From assembly GCF_006175945.1 (NCBI RefSeq), contig NZ_VAJL01000001.1, positions 496,001 to 560,000 on the forward strand: a stretch of 64,000 bases of DNA, written 5' to 3'. The stretch is from Chryseobacterium mulctrae (GTDB lineage: Bacteria; Bacteroidota; Bacteroidia; Flavobacteriales; Weeksellaceae). A model generated the notes under the pieces. It worked only from the letters and a program-made list of their open reading frames with translations, had not been told where the DNA came from and did not search any database. Below, piece after piece: positions 26,118-36,300 of this stretch; position 1 is the first letter of the stretch, and each line of letters opens with the position of its first letter. Both the position numbers and the translations under genes were made by a program.

Positions 26118-27186
26118 ACATTGTTATCAATCCAAAAGAGAGCAAACAGGCTCTCTTTTGATTTTTCTTTTTTTGCTATTGGCAATTCTAAATTCCTGTT
26201 CAGATGAATACGAAGGAATTCCCATTGATAAAGACGAAGCGTATGATCTGGAAAAACCCAGCGGTTTTCCTGAAATGACCTTTGACATCACCGGAAATCC
26301 AATTACTGTAAACGGCGTTGCTTTAGGAAAGAAATTATTCTATGAAGGGAAACTATCCCGAAACAATACTATATCCTGTGGATTCTGCCACATCCAGGAA
26401 TATGCTTTCACCCATCACGGACATCCTGTGAGCCACGGGATCGATGATAAACTGGGGATCATAAATGCACCGGCCATTCAGAATATGGTTTTTCTCAAAA
26501 ATTTTTCTTGGGACGGAGTAAGCCATAATCTGGACGAGAGGTCGCTCGTTCCAATTACGACAGATTTCGAGATGGATAGCTCTTTACCGGAAGTGGTAGG
26601 AAAACTGAATGCAGATGCCAACTACAAAAAGATGTTCAAGGCAGCTTACGGTGACGACAATATTACCGGGGAACGTGTGCTGAAAGCAATCTCTCAGTTT
26701 ATGAGAACGATGATCTCCGCAGATTCCAAATATGACCGTCACAAAAAAGGAACAGCCAGTTTCACCAGCGAGGAATCTCAGGGAATGGCACTTTTTCAGA
26801 ATAAATGCTCAAGTTGCCACAGCGGAGAACTCTTTACAGACGAAAGTTACAGGAATACAGGAATGTATTACAACGCTCAGTACGATGACCGGGGAAGGTA
26901 CCGTGTGACACTGGACTGGAACGACAATATGAAATTCAGGGTTCCGAGTCTCAGAAATGTAGAACATACAGCACCCTATATGCACGACGGACGTTTTTAC
27001 ACGTTGGAAGCGGTTCTTAATTTCTATTCGGACAATGTCGAAGACCAGCCGAATCTTGATCCACTTTTAAAACAAAACGGGCACGTCGGAATCTCAATGA
27101 CCAGCTTGGAAAAACAAAATATCAGCGCTTTCCTTAAAACCTTGAGCGACCAGAATTTTATAACCAATAAAAAATTTGCAGAATAA
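26110..27186 (+). CDS. MauG/CcpA-type di-haem cytochrome c peroxidase (MbnH-like) lipoprotein
   Basis: 358 residues. Signal peptide with lipobox (AILNSC, Cys30), then two c-haem sites: CGFCH near residue 92 and CSSCH near 233. The order and spacing match the bacterial di-haem peroxidase/MauG family. Directly after mbnP, with an 8-base overlap, this is the MbnH position; MbnH oxidises a specific Trp of MbnP to kynurenine. The enzyme gene itself looks intact although its presumed substrate gene is not. It overlaps the next gene by one base (TAATG). Confidence 0.92.
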   Translation: MIKHCYQSKREQTGSLLIFLFLLLAILNSCSDEYEGIPIDKDEAYDLEKPSGFPEMTFDITGNPITVNGVALGKKLFYEGKLSRNNTISCGFCHIQEYAFTHHGHPVSHGIDDKLGIINAPAIQNMVFLKNFSWDGVSHNLDERSLVPITTDFEMDSSLPEVVGKLNADANYKKMFKAAYGDDNITGERVLKAISQFMRTMISADSKYDRHKKGTASFTSEESQGMALFQNKCSSCHSGELFTDESYRNTGMYYNAQYDDRGRYRVTLDWNDNMKFRVPSLRNVEHTAPYMHDGRFYTLEAVLNFYSDNVEDQPNLDPLLKQNGHVGISMTSLEKQNISAFLKTLSDQNFITNKKFAE

Positions 27187-28142
27187 TGAAGAAATTCATT
27201 TTAATTATATTTTCAGTTATTAATATTTCCATTTTAGCGGCTGAAAAAGACAGTCTTTACATTCCAAGATATGAATCTCAGGCTTACACCTCTTTAAAAA
27301 CTCAGGAATTCTTCTGTGACGCTTGCGGATGTGCTGCCGGAAACGGATCTTCAGGTTTTGAATCTTTATTGAATCCTCAGTTCATCGGCATCAAATATTT
27401 TGCACAGCATTATAAAGCGAAAGAAAACCTTTTCACGAATGATCTGACCCAGGACCAGTATTTTAATACGATCCAGATCTGGGGGAAAATTCCGGTTACC
27501 AATAAATTGAGCGTATATGCGAGCCTCCCATTTAATTTCCACGAGAAGAAAACCCTTCAAGGTGATATCAAAGTAAGTGGCATCGGTGATGCCAGCTTAA
27601 TGGGAATCTATGAACTGATGAAATCAAAAAACACTTTCCATCAGCTCAATGGTGGGATCGGTGTAAAGATCCCATTAGGTAAATTTGATGAAAAAGGGAT
27701 CACAGGCGTCAATCCAAGTTTTCAGCTGGGAACAGGAAGTTGGGATTATCAGATGGCTTTAAGCTACAAATATCAGAAAAGCCTGTTTGCGTTACTGGTC
27801 AATACAGATTATACCCTTAAAACAGAGAACAAGAAGCATTATCAGTTCGGAAACCAGTGGAATTATGTGGTCACAGGATTCCACAGGATCTGGAAAAATG
27901 AAAACAGCAATATTTCAGGAAAACTGGGGCTACAGGGTGAGGTCTATGACTGGAACAAACAATTTGGAGAGGTTATGCCTCGAACGGCCGGAAGTGCACT
28001 ATACGGGAAGCTGGGATTTGAGGCGTCCTACAAGAAATTCAGTTTGGGAAGCGAATTGATGTTGCCCGCTTATACCAATCTGGCAAGTGGAGATATTGAA
28101 GCGAGATCAAGATTCAGTTTGTTTGTGAACTTTGGTTTATGA
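27186..28142 (+). CDS. Outer-membrane beta-barrel protein of the MbnP-peroxidase operon
   Basis: 318 residues: signal peptide to about residue 19, then a Cys cluster CDACGCAAGNGS near 44-55 and a long run of alternating beta strands ending in a C-terminal Leu-preceded aromatic strand (SLFVNFGL). It resembles the outer-membrane transporter-like proteins found with MbnP and MauG-like genes in Bacteroidota. The Cys motif could bind copper before or during passage. Translationally coupled to the peroxidase (TAATG). Confidence 0.8.
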   Translation: MKKFILIIFSVINISILAAEKDSLYIPRYESQAYTSLKTQEFFCDACGCAAGNGSSGFESLLNPQFIGIKYFAQHYKAKENLFTNDLTQDQYFNTIQIWGKIPVTNKLSVYASLPFNFHEKKTLQGDIKVSGIGDASLMGIYELMKSKNTFHQLNGGIGVKIPLGKFDEKGITGVNPSFQLGTGSWDYQMALSYKYQKSLFALLVNTDYTLKTENKKHYQFGNQWNYVVTGFHRIWKNENSNISGKLGLQGEVYDWNKQFGEVMPRTAGSALYGKLGFEASYKKFSLGSELMLPAYTNLASGDIEARSRFSLFVNFGL

Positions 28143-28278
28143 TCCAACTATGAAAACATTTATATAAATGTATCTTGCCATTTTTAATTGATAGAGTCAG
28201 GTTCTTAACTGTTTTAGTTTTGCGTTGACAAAAATCAGTACTTTTGAAACGATAGAATTTGAAGACACTCTAAATAAT

Positions 28279-28303
28279 AAACCCTGCACTAAATGCAGGG
28301 TTT
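28279..28303 (-). terminator. Terminator of the second histone-H1-like gene
   Basis: AAACCCTGCA pairs with TGCAGGGTTT around a five-base loop; on the minus strand it is followed by a TTATTATTT run. It begins 15 bases after the stop of the gene at 28319-28495, matching the spacing at copy 1. Confidence 0.75.
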
Positions 28304-28318
28304 AAACTTTAACAGAAT

Positions 28319-28495
28319 TTATTTCTTTGATTCTTCAACAGAAACTTTTCTGAAATCCTTGAACAGTTTGCTTAACTCTAAAGCTGATTTCCTTGCTCTT
28401 GTTCCCGCTGCCTTGTTTCCTTTTTCAGATTGCTGGCTGGCTTCATTTGAAAATGCTTCAAACTCTGCATTGATCTTTTCGATAAGTTCTTTCAT
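28319..28495 (-). CDS. Histone-H1-like small basic protein, copy 2
   Basis: 58 residues from ATG at 28495, with the same core as copy 1 (KGNKAAGTRARKSALEL) and the same C-terminus; residues 17-21 differ (NEASQ here). It has its own -7 box and terminator. Two nearly identical copies 14 kb apart suggest duplication within the accessory region, or one resident and one imported copy. Role as for the family: small nucleoid-associated protein, not proven. Confidence 0.88.
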   Translation of the reverse strand: MKELIEKINAEFEAFSNEASQQSEKGNKAAGTRARKSALELSKLFKDFRKVSVEESKK

Positions 28496-28524
28496 AACGT
28501 AATGATAAAAATTAAATTGAATGG

Positions 28525-28532
28525 CAAATATA
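28525..28532 (-). promoter_or_regulatory. -7 box (TATATTTG) of histone-H1-like copy 2
   Basis: TATATTTG on the minus strand, 30 bases upstream of the start, in the same TTATATTTGCC context as copy 1. Confidence 0.6.
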
Positions 28533-28640
28533 ATAGTTTATACACTCACTCCCCTATCGATACAATAAAATCAACTTCATCAAATTTCAAAGAGATTTCA
28601 TTTCGACGTTTAGCAAATATTAAATTCTGTATTTAAAACT

Positions 28641-29330
28641 TTAATTTTTATTTTGATTTCGATGTGAAATAATGATCATTATTACCATCAGAATTAAAGA
28701 TACCAAGCTTGCATTAAAGGTACCGAGGTTTAAACCACCCTTAGATATGGATTTTGTCAGAAAATCACCGAAAGTTGCTCCGAATGGTCTTGTAAAAATA
28801 AATGCAATCCAAAATAATACAATACGGTTGATCTTTGCGAAATAGTGAAGAAGGACTACCATAAGTACGACAGCTCCTGTGATAACAGCCCCGACCCAAT
28901 AACTAAAACCTAAATTATCACTGATAAAATCTCCAAAAGCTGTTCCCAAACTGTTGGAGAAAAGAATAGCAACCCAATAATAGATTTCTTTATTGATTTC
29001 GAAAACAGGATATACTTCGAGATTTTTATACTTTTTATACCATAAAAGAAGGGTCATTATTAGACCGCCTCCCAAAATCAAGCTGCCCAACAGATAACCT
29101 GCCTTCAATGTTCTGTCTATATAATCCGAGATCTCAGTTCCCAATGTTGTCGTAGCAATGATAACAATCCAGTAAATAAAAGGAATATACCTTTTTACAT
29201 TCAACTGAACGGAAATGCTGATTAGAAAAAGTAACACCGTAATCGCAATTCCCACGGTGTAACCGAGGTTGAGTGTCATGGAAATAAAATCGCCCAAAGT
29301 TTTCCCTAAAGTAGTTGCCACAATTTTCAT
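28641..29330 (-). CDS. COG4705-type multi-repeat membrane protein, N-terminus possibly frameshifted
   Basis: 229 residues with about seven membrane helices and four internal repeats, each starting with a motif like ATTLGKTLGDFIS (about residues 5, 59, 125 and 183). This is the COG4705/DUF347 membrane family; function unknown. The first repeat begins almost at the ATG, whereas relatives usually have 15-25 residues before it. Upstream, a second frame offers MMKVLNK followed by a stop, and the main frame is open back to about 29378 (HPFWLM just before the ATG). A one-base loss near 29350 would explain this, so the protein may be N-terminally truncated. Confidence 0.75.
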   Translation of the reverse strand: MKIVATTLGKTLGDFISMTLNLGYTVGIAITVLLFLISISVQLNVKRYIPFIYWIVIIATTTLGTEISDYIDRTLKAGYLLGSLILGGGLIMTLLLWYKKYKNLEVYPVFEINKEIYYWVAILFSNSLGTAFGDFISDNLGFSYWVGAVITGAVVLMVVLLHYFAKINRIVLFWIAFIFTRPFGATFGDFLTKSISKGGLNLGTFNASLVSLILMVIMIIISHRNQNKN

Positions 29331-29441
29331 CAGCCAAAAAGGATGGTTACCGATGCTACTTGTTAAGTACTTTCATCATTTTTTCTTCAAAGTTGAGATC
29401 CCAGTTTGAAGAAATTTAGAATTTCATTCTTTTTACAGAAT

Positions 29442-31400
29442 CTATTTTTCTTTCATTTTTCCATTTTTGAATCTCTCACTGGCGGTTTGATAATAGGAAA
29501 TAGTCCGTGAAATGAGTGTATCATTCTTTGATTTTACTTCAGATAGGGACTGGCTGGCCCCGGAAACGATGAACTGTTCTACTCTTCTTCTGTCATCTAT
29601 TTGAGTGAATATAGTGCCCTTCAACATCCCTAATGTCCTGTAATTTCCCAGGAATGCACGTTCGTCCCCCACTTTGGTTTGATTGATATCTTTTCCGTAC
29701 AGAGATGTCGTGTAAGACCAGCCGAGATATCCGAATAATGTCGGCATCAGATCGATCTGTGATGTCAGACGATTGATCTTTTCAGTTTTTTGCAGAGGAA
29801 GATTATAGATGATGGCAGGAATATGATGATTGGCAATGTTGATTTCCCATCTCCCTGCACTATTGGCACAATGATCAGCAACGATCACAAAGACTGTATT
29901 CTTGAACCACGATTTTGTTTTTGCATCAGCCAAAAATTTCCCTAAAGCATAATCTGTATATTTTACAGCAGCATTTCGGTCACCTTGCGGAAGATCGATT
30001 TTACCTTTGGGAAAAGTAAAAGGCTTATGGTTGGAAGTCGTCATAACAAACTGAAAAAACGGCTGATTTGCTTTAGTGCTTTTGTCGGCGTATTTTATCG
30101 ATTGTTTATAAAGATCTTCGTCACAGATGCCCCAGGCATTTTCAAAAGTGACCTCGTTGTCTTTAATTTGAAATCTGTCGGTTTTAATGTTGTCTGGCAA
30201 AGGATTTCCTCTGTCTCTGTCGACAATATCAAAGCCCTGACCTCCGAAAAAAGTATTCATATTATCAAAATAACCATCCCCGCCATAAATAAAATAAGGC
30301 TGATAGTTCTTTGCTTTCACAATCGCGGAAACGGAAAATAACTCCTGATTATCCGGTCTTCTTACAATGCTGTTTCCTGGAGTTGGCGGCACGGAAAGCA
30401 TTAAAGCCTCCATTCCCCGGACAGTCCTTGTGCCTGTCGCATAAAGGTTTGTGAAAAAGATACTCTGATCGGCAAGCCTGTCGTAATTAGGGGTGATATT
30501 ATCCTTATTGCCGAATGCTTTTAGAAATTCCCCACTGAAACTTTCTATGGTGATTAAAATAATATTCGGTCTATGCTCATTATTCCCTTGTGTTACCCTT
30601 GAAATACCATCATTTGTTTCAGTAAAATATTTTTGATTATCCTGTAAAAGATCTTGTTTCAAAACCGAATAAGCTTCTTTTTCCGGAAGTGTCGGGTAAA
30701 ATATTTCATAATCCAGTTCGTTTGACTGATACGCAGAAACAAAAGAAAAAGCCCCGTTTTTTCCAAGCTCATTCACCACAAGATTGTCAGTGAAATCTGC
30801 CTGTTTATTTTTCATCACCAATCCTAAAACCACAGCAATCGTCAAAACCGGAACTGCATAAATCAAACGGTGTCGTATGGGATTTTTAACGGAAAAAGTA
30901 TTTTTGAAAATGTCAAGTTTTTTGAATAAAAAAAATGTCAGGATAATCAATCCTATCAAAACAGCTCCAATCAAAGGTAAAGGATAAGACTGATCGATGT
31001 TTTCAAAGACTTCATAGGTGTAGATCAGATAGTCGATGGCAATAAAATTAAATCTCACGCCGAACTCTTCCCAAAAGGGAATTTCTGCCAAAAGACTGAA
31101 GTAAATAATGAATAATAGTAAACTTAAATAGAAATAGGTAAAGCACTTATCGAATAATGATCCGATCCATTTTCTTGGAATCAGCAATAGATAAACGGTA
31201 TACAAAGCCAAAAATAACGAACCCATTGTAAGATCGAAGACAAATCCTGTGAAAAAAGCCCTCAGGATATGCCTAATGTTGAGATCCAAATCATTTACAG
31301 ACCAGATCAGCAATATGATCCTTACCACAAATGATAAAAAAACATATAAACTTAAAACACCAAAGAGTGTTGAAAATCTGCCATTGAATAATTTTTTCAT
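29442..31400 (-). CDS. LTA-synthase-like sulfatase-family membrane phosphotransferase
   Basis: 652 residues from ATG at 31400 (MKKLFNGRFS); an upstream ATG at 31457 adds 19 implausible residues. Five N-terminal membrane helices (about 10-200), then the extracytoplasmic sulfatase-fold domain with NIILITIESFSGEF, the nucleophile Thr in YATGTRTVRG, and VIVADHCANS for metal binding. In Gram-positives these enzymes make lipoteichoic acid; in Bacteroidota they are thought to transfer phosphoglycerol or phosphoethanolamine to envelope glycolipids. Monocistronic here. Confidence 0.9.
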   Translation of the reverse strand: MKKLFNGRFSTLFGVLSLYVFLSFVVRIILLIWSVNDLDLNIRHILRAFFTGFVFDLTMGSLFLALYTVYLLLIPRKWIGSLFDKCFTYFYLSLLLFIIYFSLLAEIPFWEEFGVRFNFIAIDYLIYTYEVFENIDQSYPLPLIGAVLIGLIILTFFLFKKLDIFKNTFSVKNPIRHRLIYAVPVLTIAVVLGLVMKNKQADFTDNLVVNELGKNGAFSFVSAYQSNELDYEIFYPTLPEKEAYSVLKQDLLQDNQKYFTETNDGISRVTQGNNEHRPNIILITIESFSGEFLKAFGNKDNITPNYDRLADQSIFFTNLYATGTRTVRGMEALMLSVPPTPGNSIVRRPDNQELFSVSAIVKAKNYQPYFIYGGDGYFDNMNTFFGGQGFDIVDRDRGNPLPDNIKTDRFQIKDNEVTFENAWGICDEDLYKQSIKYADKSTKANQPFFQFVMTTSNHKPFTFPKGKIDLPQGDRNAAVKYTDYALGKFLADAKTKSWFKNTVFVIVADHCANSAGRWEINIANHHIPAIIYNLPLQKTEKINRLTSQIDLMPTLFGYLGWSYTTSLYGKDINQTKVGDERAFLGNYRTLGMLKGTIFTQIDDRRRVEQFIVSGASQSLSEVKSKNDTLISRTISYYQTASERFKNGKMKEK

Positions 31401-32058
31401 AACTAAGTGTAATATATTGTAGTGAGTAATATTAAAACTGGGATCGGCGGATGTCATCGCTTCTTAATCTAACCTTCGTTTCAAAAAATAATCATCAATA
31501 GTCTCCAAATCGATCATTCAAATTTTAAAAATGATCCTTTAAAAAACGGCTTGATCCGGAAATAAGTGAAGGGTAAGGTACATCAATTAAACTACTACCA
31601 CCCAACACTAAAAGTGAATAAGACGAAATTTAGAATTGTTCCATTCTGCAAAAAATATGGATACTTTTTTTCACTGTGTCTTATTGACATTCGATGGGAT
31701 CAATTACCTACTTCTCCCGATCCAATAAGGATGGATGATTGCGAATGACTGCTAATTGGCATTAGTCTGCTGTAAGTCGATGAAATGTTAATCTGTGAAG
31801 GATGCAAACTTTCATGATCAGAATACAACATCAGTCATTTAACAAATGACCACCTTTGGCTCGTAGTAATTCATTCTATTTGCGATGTCATCCACGTCTT
31901 ATAAATCAATCATTTTTCCAATTAAACCATCAGAAAGTATTTGATATATTTTCAAAAGGTTGAGAGTAAGGGATAGATGCATTGAAGCTCTATCCTTTTT
32001 TATTACAAAAATTTATTCTTATCAATAAAGAATCCCAAAAAATTAAAATTTTAAAAAA
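31401..32058. other. 658-base stretch without a supported gene
   Basis: AT-rich. A 60-codon frame at 31566-31748 has no family features. The only structure I see is the terminator-like hairpin at 31971-32001 close to the yceI remnant. Confidence 0.5.
31971..32001 (+). terminator. Terminator-like hairpin upstream of yceI
   Basis: GGATAGA pairs with TCTATCC across an 11-base loop and is followed by TTTTTTATT. No gene lies directly upstream on this strand, so it could end a small RNA or act as an attenuator for the downstream gene. Confidence 0.6.
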
Positions 32059-32595
32059 ATGAAAACAACAAAACAATTGATCAGCATCGGTTTATTATAC
32101 GGTGCCATTTTATTACCTCAATTCTCAAACGCTCAAAAGTTAATTCAGAAATCTGTCGATGTAACAATCACCGGAACATCTCCGATGCACGATTGGGAAA
32201 TGACAGGTTCCACAGCCACCTTCTCCGGGACTGCAGCAGGCAATGTGATCAACAACGTTACTTTAACGGTTCCTGTAAAAAGCCTCAAGGCAGAAAAAGG
32301 AAAAACAATGGAAAAGAAAGCCTATGCAGCATTGAAACCTGATAAAGCACCAAATGTAACTTTTACGGCAACTTCTCTAAAGGTTGGAAAAAGCAATGCT
32401 ACAGGAAAGTTGACCATAGCAGGAACTTCTAAAAATGTTTCCTTCCCCGTCTCAATTGTAAAAAAAGGAAGTTCGTACACGATTGAGGGCACGGAGACCA
32501 TTAAACTTTCAGAATTTGGAATGTAACGCCCTGGATTTTTGGGAATCAAAACCGGCGATGCTGTGACTGTAAAAGTAAATGTGACAGCAGAATAG
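32059..32595 (+). pseudogene. yceI: YceI-family periplasmic protein gene with an in-frame TAA near the 3' end
   Basis: Signal peptide to about residue 25 (FSNAQ), then a YceI-type lipocalin barrel (TSPMHDWEMTGS, LKPDKAPNVTFTATSL, VGKSNATGKLTIAGTSK). The frame stops at TAA 32524-32526 after KLSEFGM. In the same frame it continues RPGFLGIKTGDAVTVKVNV-TAE to a TAG at 32595, which is the family's usual C-terminal strand. The stop replaces a codon such as AAA or GAA. The 155-residue product would lack the last strand of the barrel; it may be non-functional, or a sequencing error may be involved. Confidence 0.8.
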
Positions 32596-32715
32596 ATCTG
32601 TCACTCTTGATCTCCTCCTCAGTTTATCAACGAAAATTTAAAAAATTCAGTCTGATTAGAATTTAATCTATGTGGTAGCATTTTACTATTTATAAAGATG
32701 AAGTGCTTATCATTA

Positions 32716-32755
32716 ATTTAAAATCATTCTTAACGAAACATTGCATAATTTTGAT
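32716..32755 (+). repeat. 40-bp upstream repeat, copy A (with -7 box)
   Basis: 40 bases identical but for one to the stretch at 39355-39394. It contains CATTCTTAACGAAACATT and a TAATTTTG box (32746-32753) only four bases before the GTG start of the gene at 32758. Conservation of noncoding sequence in both copies suggests a shared promoter or regulator site. Confidence 0.75.
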
Positions 32756-32757
32756 CT

Positions 32758-33138
32758 GTGAAAAAGTGGGTTTCCATATTATTGCTTTCCTTATATCTGG
32801 TTTCAACAACTGAGCTTAATCAGTTATTGAAGCTGCCTATTCTTGTAGAGCATTATATTGAGCATAAAGGGCTCAATCCGGAAATGACCTTTACTGAATT
32901 TCTGAAAATACATTACGACCATCCTGTTAAAGATTCGGATTATAAGACAGACCAAAAATTGCCTTTTGCAGATCACTCTTTTCCACTCGCTCTCGTTTTT
33001 ACGGTGAATCCTGATTTCAGTGTAGAAATAAAAAAGCAAATACCCTGTGATCACCCGAAGGTAACTTTTTCTTACAGCCCGGTTTTCTATCATAAAGACG
33101 CGGTAAATTCTATCTGGCAGCCGCCAAAAAACTGTTAA
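32758..33138 (+). CDS. Small exported protein flanking the metal efflux operon, copy A
   Basis: 126 residues, GTG start. An N-terminal hydrophobic segment (WVSILLLSLYLVSTTELNQLLKLPILVEHYIEHK) is followed by a soluble part ending SIWQPPKNC. It is clearly paralogous to the gene at 39397 (same KLPILVEH, MTF-F-K-HY, PVKD-DYKTD and SIWQPP positions). I recognise the type as a small protein found beside heavy-metal RND operons in Bacteroidota, function unknown. The shared upstream repeat implies co-regulation with the other copy. Confidence 0.8.
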   Translation: MKKWVSILLLSLYLVSTTELNQLLKLPILVEHYIEHKGLNPEMTFTEFLKIHYDHPVKDSDYKTDQKLPFADHSFPLALVFTVNPDFSVEIKKQIPCDHPKVTFSYSPVFYHKDAVNSIWQPPKNC

Positions 33139-33323
33139 TCAGCCTTTTTATTTTTATGTTACAACACGTCTTGTGTTGAGCTCTCCCCTGCTTCTATTAT
33201 TCATCAACAAAAGAAAAATCAGGTCTGTACTTACTGGTAAGCACAGCGATTTTGTAGAACATCATTGACAGGAATAGGGAGCAAAAACTATCTATTTAAA
33301 ATTAAGATTTAACAGAATTATTT

Positions 33324-36300
33324 ATGCTAACAAAAATCATTGAGTTTTCTGTAAAGAATAAACTCATTATAGCATTATTGGTATTCGGGTTGATAGGCGT
33401 AGGTGCTTATCAGGTCACGCAACTACCAATAGATGCAGTGCCTGACATAACCAATAATCAGGTTCAGGTGATCACAACTGCTCCATCATTTGGGGCGACA
33501 GATATCGAAAGATTGGTCACTTTCCCAATAGAACAAGCCAACAGTAATATTTCGGGGATGAAAGAGATCCGGAGTTTTTCAAGGTTCGGGCTTTCATTAG
33601 TGACCATTGTTTTTGATGACAATGTTGATATTTATTGGGCAAGACAACAAGTTGCAGAGAGACTGCAACAAGTTCAAAATCAAATTCCGCAAGACGTCGG
33701 AACACCTTCTTTAGGACCTATTTCTACGGGACTTGGTGAAATCTATCAATACGTTGTCCGTCCGAAAAAAGGATACGAAAGCAAATACGATATTACGGAA
33801 CTCAGAACGCTTCAGGATTGGATTGTCAGAAGACAATTGCTTGGTGTAAAAGGCGTTGCAGAAGTCAGCAGTTTTGGTGGTAAACTGAAACAATATGAAA
33901 TTTCCGTCAATCCGGATAAACTCAATGCTTACGGAATCACCATTACCGATGTTTTCGATGCGTTGAAAACCAATAACCAGAATACAGGCGGTTCTTATAT
34001 AGAAAAAGGACCTACTGTCCTATACATACGAAGCGAAGGATTGGTCGGAAATCTGTATGATATCAAAAACATTGCGATCGCCAACAAAAACAATGATGTT
34101 CCTCTGTTTATAAGAGATATTGCAGAGGTGCGTTACGGTTATGCGACAAGATTTGGGGCAATGACTTATAATGACAATGGCGAAGTTTCCGGTGCGATCG
34201 TGATGATGCTGAAAGGTGAAAACAGCAGCGAGGTGATCAAAAATGTAAAAGCCAAAATCGCACAGATTCAAAAAACCTTGCCGGAAGGAGTTGTGATTGA
34301 GCCATTCTTAGACCGAACCAAAATGGTGAACAACGCCATTGGTACTGTTGAAAAAAACCTGATGGAAGGCGCATTGATTGTCGTTTTTGTACTGGTTTTA
34401 TTTTTAGGGAATTTCCGTGCAGGTCTATTGGTCGCTTCTGTTATTCCATTGGCAATGCTTTTTGCGGTTTGTATGATGAATCTCTTCGGCGTCAGCGGAA
34501 ATCTGATGAGCCTTGGTGCGCTGGATTTTGGGCTGATTATAGATGGTGCCGTGATTATTGTAGAATCTGTAATGCATCAGTTTACCCACAATTCAAAATT
34601 CCGGAAGGCGCTATCAGTTTCAAAACAGGAAATGGACACTATTGTCATAGATTCTGCTGGAAAGATGATGAACAGTGCGGTTTTCGGGCAAATCATCATC
34701 CTCATTGTGTATCTGCCTATTTTAACACTGCAAGGGATTGAAGGTAAAATGTTTAAACCAATGGCACAAACTGTTGCCTTCGCTTTATTGGGTGCGTTTC
34801 TGCTTTCGCTGACTTACATTCCGATGATGAGTTCTATTATTTTAAGCAAAAAAATAAGCCACAAAATGAACTTTTCAGACCGGTTAATGGCGAAGGCTGA
34901 AAATCTTTACCGAAAAACATTACTAAAAGTTTTAAGAATACCGAAAACCATTTTCAGTATTGTGATTGTACTTTTTGTCCTTTCAGTAGTGGTTCTAAGC
35001 AGAATGGGAGGCGAATTTATACCATCCCTGGAAGAAGGAGATTTTGCTGTTGATACCAGAGTTTTGCCCGGAAGCAACCTCAAAACCACAATTGAAAGTA
35101 CGCAGAAAGCAGCTCATATTCTGAAAACCCGCTTTCCGGAAGTTCAGAAAGTAGTTACCAAAATAGGAAGCGGAGAAGTTCCCACCGACCCGATGCCGAT
35201 GGATGCTTCGGATATGATGGTAATCCTGAAAGATAAAAGCGAATGGACTTCCGCCAAAACCTTTCCGGAGCTTTCAGACAAAATGAGCAAAGCGTTGGAA
35301 GATGTTCCCGGAATTACCGTTGGTTTTCAGTATCCTGTGCAGATGCGTTTTAATGAATTGATGACCGGCGCAAGACAGGATGTTGTTTTGAAAATATTCG
35401 GAGAAGATCTGGAAATATTGGCGAAAAATGCCAATCAGCTTGGTAAAATAATCAATACCGTAAAGGGAACTCAAAATCTATATATCGAGCCTGTTTCTGG
35501 TCTTCCGCAGGTGATTATCCAATACAACAGACCGGTGATTGCACAATATCATTTGTCTATCGGAGACATCAACAGAGTGATCAATACCGCTTTTGCAGGG
35601 CAAAGCACAGGTCTGGTTTTCGAGGGCGAAAAACGTTTTGATATGGTCGTCAGATTAAACAGTAATGACCGAAAGAATCTGGATGATGTCAGGAATTTAT
35701 TAATTCCCACGCCGTCTGGTAATCAGATTCCGCTTTCTCAGCTTGCCAATGTTGAGATTAAAGATGGTCCGAACCAAATCCAGCGTGAGAACGGACAACG
35801 CAGAATTGTGGTAGGTTTTAATATCAAAAACCGCGATGTTCAGGGGATTGTAGAAGAACTTCAGGCTAAAGTTGACCAACAATTGAAGCTTCCTACAGGA
35901 TATTACGTCACATACGGAGGTTCTTTTGAAAACCTTAAAAATGCAAAAAACAGACTGATGATTGCAGTGCCAATTGCTTTGGTTTTGATTTTTGTGCTGT
36001 TATTTCTCGCGTTTAATTCGGTGAAAGAAAGTCTTTTAATTTATACTGCGATTCCGCTTTCTATTATTGGAGGTGTATTCTTACTGGCTGCAAGAGGAAT
36101 GCCTTTCAGCATCAGTGCTGGTGTAGGATTTATTGCGCTTTTCGGTGTGGCTGTCCTTAATGGAATCGTATTGATTTCAGAATTCAACAGACTGTATAAA
36201 GGTGGAATCCAAAATATTGTCAGAATTGTGGTAGACGGTGGAGAAGCCAGATTAAGACCTGTGTTGATGACTGCTTTTGTGGCTTCATTAGGATTTATTC

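Noticed and set aside
28156..28171. ACATTTATATAAATGT palindrome after the barrel gene
   Set aside because: Perfect but entirely AT-rich at its centre, without a T-run or a second copy; expected by chance in this composition.
31566..31748. 60-codon plus-strand frame in the 31.4-32.0 kb gap
   Set aside because: Low-complexity, no family features, no promoter box or conserved context.
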